Shown here one piece after another: positions 19,663-28,811 of a DNA stretch of 28,864 bases. A program made the position numbers and the translations under genes. Origin of the DNA: Glomus cerebriforme (Eukaryota > Glomeromycota > Glomeromycetes > Glomerales > Glomeraceae); the NCBI GenBank assembly GCA_003550305.1, contig QKYT01000461.1:67990-96853 (forward strand), in the 5' to 3' direction. Positions within the stretch are counted from its first letter, which is position 1; each line of letters begins with the position of its first letter. The notes beneath the pieces were generated by a model. It was given only the letters and a program-made list of their open reading frames with translations, had not been told where the DNA came from and did not search any database.

Positions 19663-19805
19663 CAGTTTGGCCGAAATTATACCAATATACTCAATATACC
19701 AACAAAAATTTTGGTTTATGAGAACATACTGTATATCAGTATAACTTTGATATAATGATATTTTTTTAAAAATTCCTGACATATTGTTATATAGAAGTTT
19801 GACTG
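19663..19805. mobile_element. Pogo/Tigger-like TIR element (MITE), 143 bp
   Basis: The right end read on the minus strand begins CAGTCAAACTTCTATATAAC, which resembles the Tigger/pogo-type terminus CAGTCAAACCTC. The left end begins CAGTTTGGCC and later has ATTATACCAATAT against ATATAACAATAT. Both ends are flanked by TA (19661-19662 and 19806-19807). The minus strand contains the TATATCAAAGTTATACTGAT block seen in such non-autonomous copies. No coding capacity. Confidence 0.6.
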
Positions 19806-19951
19806 TATTCTTAACTAACTTTGCCTTTTTTGGTCTCCTAACCCAATTTAGATGAACATCAAGGTAAGCCTTTGCATCATAATGATTGGTCAATAAAACG
19901 TGACTCATAATCTTTTTTGTCTGCACTGTATATTCCAAACTTACACTTTCA

Positions 19952-20720
19952 TTGATCATTATATTAGAAAATAATCTGAAGACCTTCCTTGTTCAATTTT
20001 ACAACAATGAGAGTGAATCATTGTTGGGAAAATTTGAAAAATATACAATGTTTAACAATAATGAATATCATCTCTTTTTGAAGAGTGTCAAAGTGAAAGG
20101 ACTGGAACTTAATCTGATGTCAATAATGTTCCGGCAGTTATTACCTCTTTTAAATATATACTACCCAGTGAAAGATATCAAATAAATGCTTCCCATCTAA
20201 CAGTAATCAGAAGGGAAATTACCTGGTCACAAGTCAAAGATAAGGCAATAGAAGATGTGGCAGTAAAGACCTTTCTTAACAAAAGGATTAAGTCACCTGT
20301 GGAAATATCCTGATCAGATAATGTATAGGAATAAAACTCCACTCATGGAGTGGGATGGGATTCTTGTTTGTGATAATATGGTATTTTTAATCAAGGAAAA
20401 ATATAAAATGACAGATGTATGTATAAAAGAATTATGAAATTCCTGTAGATTTATTGATAACCTAGCTCTTGCATTTTTAGAAATATGTAGAAAAACTTGG
20501 CAGTTGATTAAATGAGTTTCCAAATATGCTGGAAATTGTGGATAGTTTAAAATTCAAGAATTTGATTAGAAAACAATATATTGGTATCATCTATGGTTTG
20601 TTATATCCTAAGAAGTTAAGGAAAAAGTTAATAGATAAAGAGCTAATGGTTGATTTTTCAAGTGGTAACTGTTACAAAGTAGAGGCGCCTGTATTATCAG
20701 ATTTTCCCATATCAAATCAA
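19952..20720 (+). pseudogene. Relic of a PD-(D/E)XK-nuclease-like protein gene
   Basis: Plus-strand blocks appear in three frames: FLVQFYNNESESLLGKFEKY and LKSVKVKGLELNLMS (frame of 19952), then NVPAVITSFKYILPSERYQI and ITWSQVKDKAIEDVAVKTFL (20125 on), then MYRNKTPLMEWDGILVCDNM and VFLIKEKYKMTD (20321 on), then MLEIVDSLKFKNLIRKQYIG and SSGNCYKVE (20526 on). The EWDG strand followed about 15 residues later by an I-x-x-K strand (IKEK here) resembles the D...ExK core of PD-(D/E)XK nuclease folds. I associate it with an abundant family of uncharacterised Rhizophagus proteins. The functional assignment is inference. Frameshifts and a degenerate E-x-K make this copy dead. Confidence 0.5.
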
Positions 20721-21189
20721 CAAAGTTTTAATATTAAAGAATATTATATAATTCTCCATTTGCTTTTGTTCAAGACAAATATTTTGTTGATCTGGAAAAT
20801 TTTTTGCTTTAATTTTATAGTGAATAAAGTGTTAAAAGCGTTAAATGTCACCTTATACATTAAAATTATTAATCATGTTAATAATTTATAGTCTTAATTC
20901 TACAAAGTCAGTCTCCTTTTCATTAGCAAATCCACCATCTGATGGTATTAAACTAACACTTAACAGATTCTTAAAATACAATAATATTAATTCATGTTTT
21001 AAAGTTTAAACAACGTTCATGTATAAATAAATATGAATGAGATTAAAATGATTTGATGTTATAAGAATGTACAGTATGAATCAAATTTATTATTATTTTA
21101 AAGTTTGTAGCCAATTTACAATCTATACCGATATAATATAAGTTCTTTAGAAAGAAATCTAATTAAAGGAAAAATATTATAATAAAATT
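20721..21189. other. Spacer between two gene relics
   Basis: It contains the second copy of the 23-base word also found at 17454-17476. A nearby ATGAGATTAAAAT also occurs in the 3' flank of the intact BTB-TLDc gene at about 17200. This suggests relic 3' flanking sequence of a BTB/TLDc family member, but no coding blocks were recognised. Confidence 0.4.
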
Positions 21190-21935
21190 TATGAGAGAAA
21201 ATATCAAAACCTGAATATGTTGAATAAGTTTTGATAAAGTAACCCTCATTATTTCATAATACTCATCAAATATCCAATTTGTAATATCAGAATTAATAGT
21301 AGGATTCTTTGCAATACTCCATGATTCAGTCCTCGAAATATATTAGAATCAATCAATAATTCTGGTTCTTGATACATATTGATATCATTACAATAATAAT
21401 CTTCAAGTTTAGAAAAAACTCCATTACATTGATAAATTTGATTAAATTGTTTAACACTATCCTTTTTAATCCAATAATTCTTTAAATTGATAATTAGATG
21501 TTCAACAAGTTCACAAAGGTTCATCTCATCTGCTGCAATAAGTATTTCAATGATATTATTCTTCACATTATTTTCGTCCAACTCAATTGTTCCAGTATAA
21601 ATATATCTAATAAAAAGAAAATAAATAGTTTAAATAAATTTAAAAATTAGAATAAATAAGGTTCTCTTAACTTACTTTAAAATGATTTGAAATGCAATTG
21701 CAGATAATTTTGGTTTTTTAAAAATAAAATAATCTCCTTCCTTCTTTGCCCAATTTGAAAAAAATGCTGAACGAAAATAAGTTGACCTAGCACGCAAAAT
21801 AACGGAATGAGCTTTAAAATTTTTAATTTTAGAATTTTCACCAACTTGTATTTTTACATCATAATCATCAGCTTCGATATTATAAAGATTACCAATATCC
21901 CTTAAAAGTTTATTATATAAAGTTTGACTTTCCAT
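21190..21935 (-). pseudogene. BTB-BACK gene, frameshifted and lacking TLDc
   Basis: Exon 1 runs from the ATG at 21935 to 21676, and exon 2 starts at 21606 after a 69-nt GT-AG intron. Splicing gives an open frame of 205 aa ending at 21249. The BTB domain is complete (DYDVKIQVGEN, FKAHSVILRARSTYFRSAF, IILK|YIYTG, LIAADEMNLCELVEHLI), followed by the start of BACK (NIFRGLNHGVLQRIL). Near 21335 the family sequence moves to another frame: SWSIAKNPTINSDITNW and EYYEIMRVTLSKLI, down to about 21190. No TLDc follows. A shortened BTB protein from the intact frame cannot be excluded, but loss of BACK and TLDc argues for a pseudogene. The ATG at 21980 would add 15 residues; the 21935 start fits the family better. 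Confidence 0.8.
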
Positions 21936-23120
21936 CTTTTTATAATATGATTTCAAAATAAAAAGAAATTTTTTTTTCATCTTTAAAGTAATTGAAAATA
22001 GATTTAGGATTAAGCAAACCAACAGATAAACATAATAAATCTAATAAAATTTATGAAGTACTTCCTTTATATAGCTCATTAGTTATTACAAGCTGCTGAC
22101 ATGGGAAATGACATTGATTATTAATCATATTGATTGGTCATTTTCTTTATTAGGGAGCATTTGTTTGCCAAATATGTTTATAATCTCAAAGCAGAAATTC
22201 CATTGAATATTGTGAATGTTCTTACCTAGTATAGAATATACATATAAATTACTTTTTTTTTCATCCTGCATATTTTCTTTTTTAAGTCAAACTTTAATTC
22301 TTGTATTTACGTTTTTAAATGGCGCCTTTTTTTAAATTAAAAAAAAAATTCTTTTAATTTGATACCGGTAATTGAAACAAACGGTTAATTTAATTTTGGC
22401 AGGTTGGCTTTTGTTTAATTTTAAAAAAAATAATACTATAATGTAAATGGTTTTATATGAAATTTATTTGTTTGTTGTTAATAAATTCACGCTAAAAAAT
22501 TCATATTCTTTAGGGTGGTAATAAAGAATGTTATATAAGCAAAAGGTCAAGGGAAGGTAGTAAGGGTATTATCCATGTACTGTATATATAAAATTTTATT
22601 ATATAAAAAGAGAATTTTGTTCATATTATTTTATTATTTATATGCTTATGACAATTAAAAAAATATATTACAATTGTTGCTATTCTAAACATTCGGACAT
22701 GATTTAACTTAGAATAAATCGGTATTTACATATTTATATGTATATTCAAAGATCGATTCATGACTGATTCATGTAATTATTTCTAAATTAGTAATTAAAA
22801 AAAAGTTTTTTGAACGGTAAATATTTCGTTATCTTATATTTTTATGTTTTTAACATAAAGAAAAGCTTGTACCTTATTTGTAAATGTTCATTTGTTCAAT
22901 CTATTTTTACGTTGATCGATGCAAGCAAAATTATTTAGCCTGATTTAGCCCTATAGAAAAGATATATAGTAAAATGAATTTAAAAAAGAGATACGGAATG
23001 AAAAATGTGAAAGAATACAAAATTGGGAAAAAAATAAAGGGATAGATAAAAATAATAGAACAAAAAGAAGCAGACGAATTGGGCGAGATTAAATTTTGGT
23101 TTTATTTTATTTTATTTTGA
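21936..23120. other. Long AT-rich intergenic stretch
   Basis: No reading frame, relic or structured repeat was recognised over nearly 1.2 kb. The first part is the upstream region of the BTB-BACK relic. The right border is the fold-back element. Confidence 0.5.
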
Positions 23121-23455
23121 TACTATTCTAATTATACATGTGAGGCGAAATTCAATAATTTCGGCAATAATTTCAGTTTCGATTTCGGTCAGTTATTTCG
23201 AAATTCGAAAATCAGTCCGAAATTATATATATGCCGAAACTGATAATTCTGGCCAAATTTGTAATTCCTGCCGGAATTATGAATTTGGTATATAATTCTG
23301 GCCGACACTACAAATTTGGCCAGAATTACCAATTTCGGCATATATATAATTTCGGACGTTTCGAATTCGGCATTATTTCGAAATTATATTTCAGATTTTC
23401 GATTTCGGCCATAATTTTGGATAATTTCGGCCACATGTATAATTCTAATATAGTA
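23121..23455. mobile_element. Fold-back element, 335 bp, with 49-bp inner arms
   Basis: The outer ends are inverted repeats: TACTATTCTAATTATACATG on the left, and TACTATATTAGAATTATACATG (two bases longer) as the reverse complement of the right, both continuing into a G/C-GAAATT block. Inside, the arms 23215-23263 and 23309-23357 are inverted copies with only 2 mismatches in 49, starting GTCCGAAATTATATATATGC. The loop of about 45 bases repeats the same AATTCTGGCC words. TTCGGC/GCCGAA words recur throughout. The 94-codon frame over 23231-23515 is a by-product of the repeats. TA at each edge suggests a TA-target element. Confidence 0.85.
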
Positions 23456-23723
23456 CAGTATGATTATAATATACATATTCTTGTTTTATTTGTAATTTAT
23501 ATTCAAAAAAAGTAATTTAACCACAGTTTTTTCTTAGATCATTCATTAAGTTACTAAAAAAAATAGCAGATGTTAATTGTTTAAAAGTGTAAGCAGCTGA
23601 CCATCAAAAAAGATATTTAAAAGAATCGGTAATGTCCGGAACTGTTTTGACAAATTTGGTCGATCTTTTGCTGGGTCACCGGTGGGACAAAAATGACCAA
23701 AAGATTTTCATTTTCCCCAGCGT
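23456..23723. other. Short spacer with a hairpin
   Basis: One imperfect hairpin is visible: ATCTTTTG and GGTCA pair with TGACC and AAAAGAT (about 23661-23706), enclosing TCACCGGTGGGA. The GTCACCGG word recurs inside the next element, so this may be part of a larger, nested element. Confidence 0.4.
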
Positions 23724-23903
23724 AACCAACAAAAAAAGCACGGGCACGTGATCATAAAATAATTGTCACCGGCGTGACACCGGACGGTGATTCAAAATTA
23801 CTATTTTTTCGCGTGATAAAAATCACAGGTGCACCACATGCTTTCACGTGTTCGTGCATATTTAATTAGTAAATATCACGTGCCCGTTCTTTTTTTGTTG
23901 GTT
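23724..23903. mobile_element. TIR element (MITE-like), 180 bp
   Basis: The 29-bp terminal inverted repeats differ at one base: the left begins AACCAACAAAAAAAGCACGG and the reverse complement of the right begins AACCAACAAAAAAAGAACGG, both continuing GCACGTGAT. The interior carries GTCACCGGCGTGACACCGG and further CACGTG-type words shared with the 678 and 10002 elements. There is no coding capacity. A 9-base word AAGATTTTC occurs on both sides (23701 and 23905), but 14 bases separate it from the left TIR, so it is not a clean target duplication. The element ends about 150 bases upstream of a Sel1 gene start. Confidence 0.88.
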
Positions 23904-24056
23904 TAAGATTTTCGCACGCCGATAAGATTAATTTTGAAAATCTAGGGTGTTACAAATTTTGTACTACTTCTTGGCGATAAAGTACCGTATATTCTTTTAT
24001 TATTTTTATTTTTTGAATTAATAATTAAATATCTTTAAATTTTTTTACATATATCT

Positions 24057-25859
24057 ATGGATAATACTGTTGATATAGTTATAGATGAAAATTTTTTAAA
24101 AGATTTTTTAAAAGGTTTTTATCATAAAATTATTCAAATTAAAGATTATAATAATCTCGAAAAAATTTTAAGAGAATGGATAATGTATGAAATTGAAAGT
24201 AATAATAAAAGTTCTAAAAAAATTCTTGAATTAATGGAAAATCATAAAGAAAATAAATTTTTGTTTTCAAGTATTATAGGATTTTTTTATCAATTTGGTA
24301 TAGGTTGTATTCTTGATATGAAAAAGGCGAGAGAATTATATCTGTTGACTATTAATATTGAAATTGAAAAAAATTCTTTGAACAATTTTGATAGATTACA
24401 TTTAATTGAAGAAATTAATGATTCATTTATTTCGTTAAGAAATATAAATATAATTATTGGAAAATATTTATTATCATTATTTTATTATAAAGATATCATT
24501 CTAGATTTTAATAAATTATCGACCCTTCAAGAATTAGCCGAAAATGGTGATTTAGAAGCACAATATAATTTAGCTATTCGTTATCAGAATGGAAATGGTA
24601 TAAAAATTAATTATAAAAAAGCTTTTAAATTCCTTTTGAATTGTGCTCAAAATGGTAACTTGGATGCACAATATAATTTAGCGATTTGTTATATGGATGG
24701 AATAGGAACATATAAAGATAAAAAAGAAGCTTTTAAATGGTTTTTAAAATCTGAATATTCGCTTAATAAATTAGATGGAATTTTTAAGAAAATTAAGAGT
24801 GAAAAGAAAAAATTTAAAAAAAATTTGAAACTCGCAATATCAAATAATTCAAAAGCGCAATATTATGTGGGATCCTGTTATCAAAATGGTAAAGGAATTA
24901 ATAAAAATGAAAAGAAAGCATTTGAATGGTACATGAAATCAGCTATTGGAGGATATGCTGAAGGACAACATATATTAGGATTTTTTTATGAATGTGGCAT
25001 AGGAACAATCAAAAATGAAATAAAAGCATTTGAATGGTATTTGAAATCAGCTAAAAATGGATATGCAATAGCACAATGTAATTTGGGATTTCTTTATTTA
25101 GACGGTAAATTTGTAAATAAAGATGAAACAAAAGCATTTGAATGGTACTTGAAATCAGCTATTGAAGGGTATGCAATTGCACAATATCATATAGGGAATT
25201 GTTATTATTATGGTAAAGGAACAGATAAAGATGAAACGAAAGCACTTGAGTGGTACATGAAATCAGCTACTGCAGGATATGCTGAAGGACAATGTAATTT
25301 AGGATATTGTTATGAAAATGGTGTAGGAATAGAGAAAAATGAAAAAAAAGCATTTGAATGGTATAAGAAATCAGCTATTGAAGGATGTGCTGAAGGACAA
25401 AATAAATTGGGATTTTGTTATTATTCTGGCATAGGAACAGATAAAAACGAAACAAAAGCATTTAAATGGTATTTGAAATCAGCTGAAAATGAATGTGCAG
25501 TAGCACAAAATAATTTGGGGCTTCTTTATTTTGAAGGTATAGGGATAAAGAAAGATGAAGCAAAATCATTTGAATGGTATAAGAAATCAGCAATTTCAGG
25601 ATATGCTAAAGGACAGTGTAATTTAGGATATTGTTATGTAAATGGCATAGGAACAGAAATAAATGAAAAAAAAGCATTTGAATGGTACTTGAAATCAGCT
25701 GAAAATGGAAACGCAATAGCACAAAATTATTTAGGAAATTTATATGAAAATGGTGTAGGAACAGAGAAAAATGAAACAAAAGCAATTGAATGGTACAAAA
25801 AAGCTTATGATAATGGAATCGAAGAAGCTAAGATTAAGTTGAACGTTATTTTAACATGA
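24057..25859 (+). CDS. Sel1-repeat protein, 600 aa, single exon
   Basis: This is an intact alpha-solenoid protein of Sel1 repeats, likely a scaffold or adaptor; its partner is unknown. The start ATG at 24057 is the first in frame and gives the family leader (SSIIGFFYQFGIGCILDM, residues 71-88), as in the 406-aa Sel1 protein at 1792. Sel1 repeats of 36 residues span 164-199 and 200-235. A Lys-rich insert of 27 residues follows (236-262, with KKIKSEKKKFKKNLK). Nine uninterrupted repeats then cover 263-586, and a partial one 587-600. The repeat core is KAFEWYLKSAxxGYAxxQ. The second position pair alternates between AIAQ and AEGQ types. No kinase domain, signal peptide or membrane segment is present. 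AATAAA at 25932-25937 is a plausible polyadenylation signal. The 180-bp TIR element lies just upstream and could affect its promoter. Confidence 0.92.
   Translation: MDNTVDIVIDENFLKDFLKGFYHKIIQIKDYNNLEKILREWIMYEIESNNKSSKKILELMENHKENKFLFSSIIGFFYQFGIGCILDMKKARELYLLTINIEIEKNSLNNFDRLHLIEEINDSFISLRNINIIIGKYLLSLFYYKDIILDFNKLSTLQELAENGDLEAQYNLAIRYQNGNGIKINYKKAFKFLLNCAQNGNLDAQYNLAICYMDGIGTYKDKKEAFKWFLKSEYSLNKLDGIFKKIKSEKKKFKKNLKLAISNNSKAQYYVGSCYQNGKGINKNEKKAFEWYMKSAIGGYAEGQHILGFFYECGIGTIKNEIKAFEWYLKSAKNGYAIAQCNLGFLYLDGKFVNKDETKAFEWYLKSAIEGYAIAQYHIGNCYYYGKGTDKDETKALEWYMKSATAGYAEGQCNLGYCYENGVGIEKNEKKAFEWYKKSAIEGCAEGQNKLGFCYYSGIGTDKNETKAFKWYLKSAENECAVAQNNLGLLYFEGIGIKKDEAKSFEWYKKSAISGYAKGQCNLGYCYVNGIGTEINEKKAFEWYLKSAENGNAIAQNYLGNLYENGVGTEKNETKAIEWYKKAYDNGIEEAKIKLNVILT
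24843..25814 (+). repeat. Nine tandem 108-nt Sel1 repeats inside the gene
   Basis: Nine consecutive 108-nt units encode Sel1 repeats 3-11. Adjacent units share long near-identical nucleotide words such as AAAGCATTTGAATGGTA followed by TGAAATCAGC, more alike than protein selection alone would need. This suggests recent unit duplication or gene conversion within the array. Copy number may vary between strains. Confidence 0.85.
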
Positions 25860-26659
25860 GATTAATTATATAAATAATTTCTATCATTATATATTTATTA
25901 ACTTGTTTCTTTTTAAATTATTATTCAAATCAATAAAGTATTATTATTCAAATTAAGGACTTCAATTGATTGATGATAAAAATAACTCTGTTTCAATTAA
26001 TTTTAGGCTTCATGTTTTTAAATGACTAACTATACTAATAAATTTCTCTACACTTTGTATAAAGTATTGAATAAATCTTGTAATTATTATAACTGAATTT
26101 TATCCATTTATGATTTTAGTTTTTAAAGATTTTCCTTTGTTCTATTGGTATATTCTTTAATATATCAAAAATTTATCTTTTCTTGTGACATGAATTGTTA
26201 ATAGATTGTGTTGAGACATATTCTTGTAGCAGTCATGATACTCTTAAAATATAAAATATTTAGCTTAATAGACATTAAAAGGTTGGAAAGAAAATGTTCT
26301 ATTTTTTTACGTCCTTTTTTTCAAACATTAACTAGAGTGATATTTATGTTGCATAATATCATGTTTTTTTAAATATCTTAATTCCATCGATAATTAAAAC
26401 TTAGAAATATAATAATCGTCATTTTTTAGTCAAGCTCTAAGATTTAAGATCATTATTATTGACTGTTCCTGCGTGGTAAGTCTAAAAGGATATTTAGTTT
26501 TTGCTGAAGGAATATACAGTACATATTTTCAATTACACCATACTATTACGCGTTCAGAATACAAAAAAAATAATAATAATTTATTGGTTATTACTTCCGT
26601 CTGTTATTTGTAGAACGTAATTGTTTTCTTTGAAAATTATCTCTATTTTATTTCAAAAA
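25860..26659. other. Intergenic, 3' flank of Sel1 gene
   Basis: No gene is supported. Only the likely polyadenylation signal at 25932-25937 stands out. Confidence 0.5.
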
Positions 26660-26830
26660 CTTTAAAATATTTCAAAAAATCAGCTAAGCAAGGATATAGT
26701 GATGCACGACTTTTTCCTGGTTACTTATATAGTAGTGGCAAAGGAGTAAAAAAAATAAAAGTAAAGCGATATAAAAAGTTAATGTGGGTGAATTTTATGA
26801 ATTAGGGATTAATGTAATATATATAAATTT
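26660..26830 (+). pseudogene. Sel1-repeat scrap
   Basis: The plus strand reads LKYFKKSAKQGYSDARLFPG then YLYSSGKGVKK in one frame, which is one Sel1 repeat with its preceding helix. After the A-run at about 26748 the family sequence continues in another frame (NKSKAI, then VGEFYELGI). There is no start, no array and no second full repeat. It is a short relic of a Sel1 gene, in the same orientation as the intact gene 0.8 kb upstream. It is less similar to that gene's repeats than they are to one another, so it is probably not a recent copy of it. Confidence 0.7.
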
Positions 26831-27611
26831 AGTCAATAATGCTAATTATTTGAAAGGTAGACCCATTATCAGTAAATTCATTTCGAAATTGTGTTTCTTT
26901 ATTCTGAGGATTATGAGTTTAACCCATAAATATGTGCAAAACCTATCATATTAATGTATTTTATGAATAGAATAAGTTTTATAAATAACATTCGTTTTAT
27001 TTATAAAATAGTTATGTGATTGCTTACCTTTTTCAAGATTTGAGCTCATTAATCTTCATAACTTGACTATTAGATAAAAAGTTCATTTTCTATACTAGCT
27101 AGGTATTATCATATAAAAAATTAATTCCTGCATCTCTTGTGAAACCATTTCCAAAAACAATATTTATAAGATTTCTAATTACTAGGTGTGGTATAGAGAA
27201 TAACAATAATGTAATAGTGTGTTCGGAGATATTACAAGTTACAACAGAGAAATAATAACATGATTCTTCTTTCTTGAGAAATTGGCTATTATGTCATCTT
27301 TTAAGTTTTAAACATTATATTATTTTTAGTTAAAAATTAATTTTCTTTATGTATTGAATAAAATTTAATTTATGTCTAACAGATTATAATTCTATTACAA
27401 TGCATAAAAGAATGGATTAGAAAAAAAATTGATCGATCCTAATCTAACATCTTAGACTTGGTTAGTTCGGGACAGATTTGGATATAAGATTTTCCCAAGT
27501 TTGGAACATGGAAAAAGAATTATAAGAATGAAACCTTTGGTTTTAAATAAATAATATTGTAATATTGATATCAATTGTTTTGGTGAATAGAAATTTCTCT
27601 TTAAAGAGACT
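26831..27611. other. AT-rich intergenic stretch
   Basis: No gene, relic or repeat was recognised. Confidence 0.45.
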
Positions 27612-27669
27612 GGCCGGTTAATTTAATGGACTATAGAGTAGTACAAATTATCCATTAAATCATCCGGCC
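27612..27669. repeat. Compact inverted repeat (19-bp arms, 20-base loop)
   Basis: GGCCGGTTAATTTAATGGA (27612-27630) and the reverse complement of 27651-27669, GGCCGGATGATTTAATGGA, match at 17 of 19 bases around a 20-base loop. The stem has a GC-rich foot and would fold as DNA or RNA. It is not followed by a T-run on either side close enough for a simple terminator, nor by CTRR as in a Helitron end. It may be a very small MITE. Confidence 0.75.
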
Positions 27670-28544
27670 GAAATGCTTAAATTAAAAAAAAACATAATTT
27701 GAGTAAATTTTATTTTAATTGTGAATACTAAAAAAAATACATTTAATGAAATAAAATTATTAAAAGAATGAGAAAATCTAACAGCTAATATTATTATATT
27801 TTCTTTTATTCCTTCAATACCCTACCCTTTCCATTTTATTTCTTTCTTAAATATTTTCTTTTTTTTTTGTTTTATTCTTATATTTGTCTTTTTTTACAGT
27901 ATATCATTATTTCTGCTTTCTTATTACATCTTTCTAAAATTTTTCCCACAATTAAGAGATTGGCGTCTTTCTAAGTTTCTTCATTTATACACATATTTTC
28001 TTCAATTTGTTCTTTCCATTTAGTCCCTTTTTTATCCATTTCTTGAAAATGTTCTTTTATTTACTTTTGACTTCTTCCTTATCCATTATTATTGGCCACT
28101 CGTTTCTTTTATTAATCTTTTGAAATTCAATCTTTTGTTATATTTCTTCTTATCCTTTCAATCATTAACCAGAGTCCTCTTTTAGAAAGTAATTCTATTG
28201 CTTATTATTTTTGTAACTTGTTGTTTGTCTTTTTCTTTCATTTTAACCTTTTTCTTTCAACATTTTCTCTGTTATCTGAGTCATATTTCTTTATTGTATT
28301 ATATCTTTATCCATTTGTTTGTATATTTTCTTTTTCCATCTTGAATAAAGCATCTTATTTTTCACATTCCAATATGCTGAAATGGTTGATTATCTTGAAT
28401 ATTTCTTCCTTAAAGTTGTTACATACTGTATTTCTAGTTTATCTTGAAGTAGTATTTCTTTCTTCTGTTTCTTTTATCAGCTTGCAAAATCTTCTCATCT
28501 CGATGAACTCTTCAATCTTTAACGTTGATTCACAAACATAAATA
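27670..28544. other. Strand-skewed pyrimidine-rich stretch, possible mobile-element body
   Basis: From about 27780 to 28540 the plus strand is strongly T/C-rich, so the minus strand is purine-rich over nearly 800 bases. On the minus strand the frames contain Lys/Glu-rich pieces such as IEEFIEMRRFCKLIKETEER and HFQEMDKKGTKWKEQIEE, broken by stops. Position next to the monomer array at 28545-28810 suggests it is the body of that element, perhaps a decayed non-LTR retrotransposon. No reverse transcriptase or endonuclease motif was seen, so this is a guess. The plus-strand 107-codon frame at 28218-28541 is a composition artefact. Confidence 0.4.
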
Positions 28545-28810
28545 CGAGGAAATAAAGGGGAATACTAATCTAAATCAAACCAGCCAGTTAGGAGATACTC
28601 AACTATCTGACTGGTTTTTCCTTGCCTGATAGAGGAAGACCTCATAACAGTATAAGGAAGATAAGAGGGAGTTTAAAAGGAGTGGGGTTTAAAAAGGAAA
28701 TAACCGCCATTTAGGAGATACTCGACTATCTGACCGGTCTTTCCTTGCCTGATATGAGGAAGACATCTATATACAGTATAAGGAAGAGAAGAGGGAGTTT
28801 AAGAAAAAAA
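28545..28810 (-). repeat. Monomer-array element, copy 2 (inverted relative to copy 1)
   Basis: Read on the minus strand, two units are followed by the junction GGCTGGTTTGATTTAGATTA and GTATTCCCC, matching copy 1 at 8807-9076. The anchor word CCTTGCCTGAT (plus strand) occurs at 28620 and 28743, a period of 123. The two unit subtypes are in the opposite order to copy 1, which would fit a longer ancestral array of alternating units from which each copy kept two. The array may continue beyond the window. Confidence 0.85.
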
Positions 28811-28811
28811 G

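Noticed and set aside
17941..21935. The two BTB/TLDc relics as two halves of one gene split by insertion
   Set aside because: Order and strand would fit, but both contain the same BACK segment (SIAKNPTINSD... and DIAQNPELS...), so they overlap and must come from different copies.
23231..23515. 94-codon plus-strand frame with repeated FG/NFG-like residues
   Set aside because: It lies inside the fold-back element and its periodic residues come from the repeated TTCGGC words.
23701..23913. AAGATTTTC on both sides of the 180-bp element as a 9-bp target duplication of a Mutator-like element
   Set aside because: Fourteen bases separate the left copy from the left TIR while the right copy almost abuts its TIR, so the geometry is wrong.
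28218..28541. 107-codon hydrophobic plus-strand frame resembling a membrane protein
   Set aside because: Pyrimidine-rich DNA always encodes Phe/Leu/Ser-rich peptides; there is no family resemblance, and it starts within a skewed stretch.
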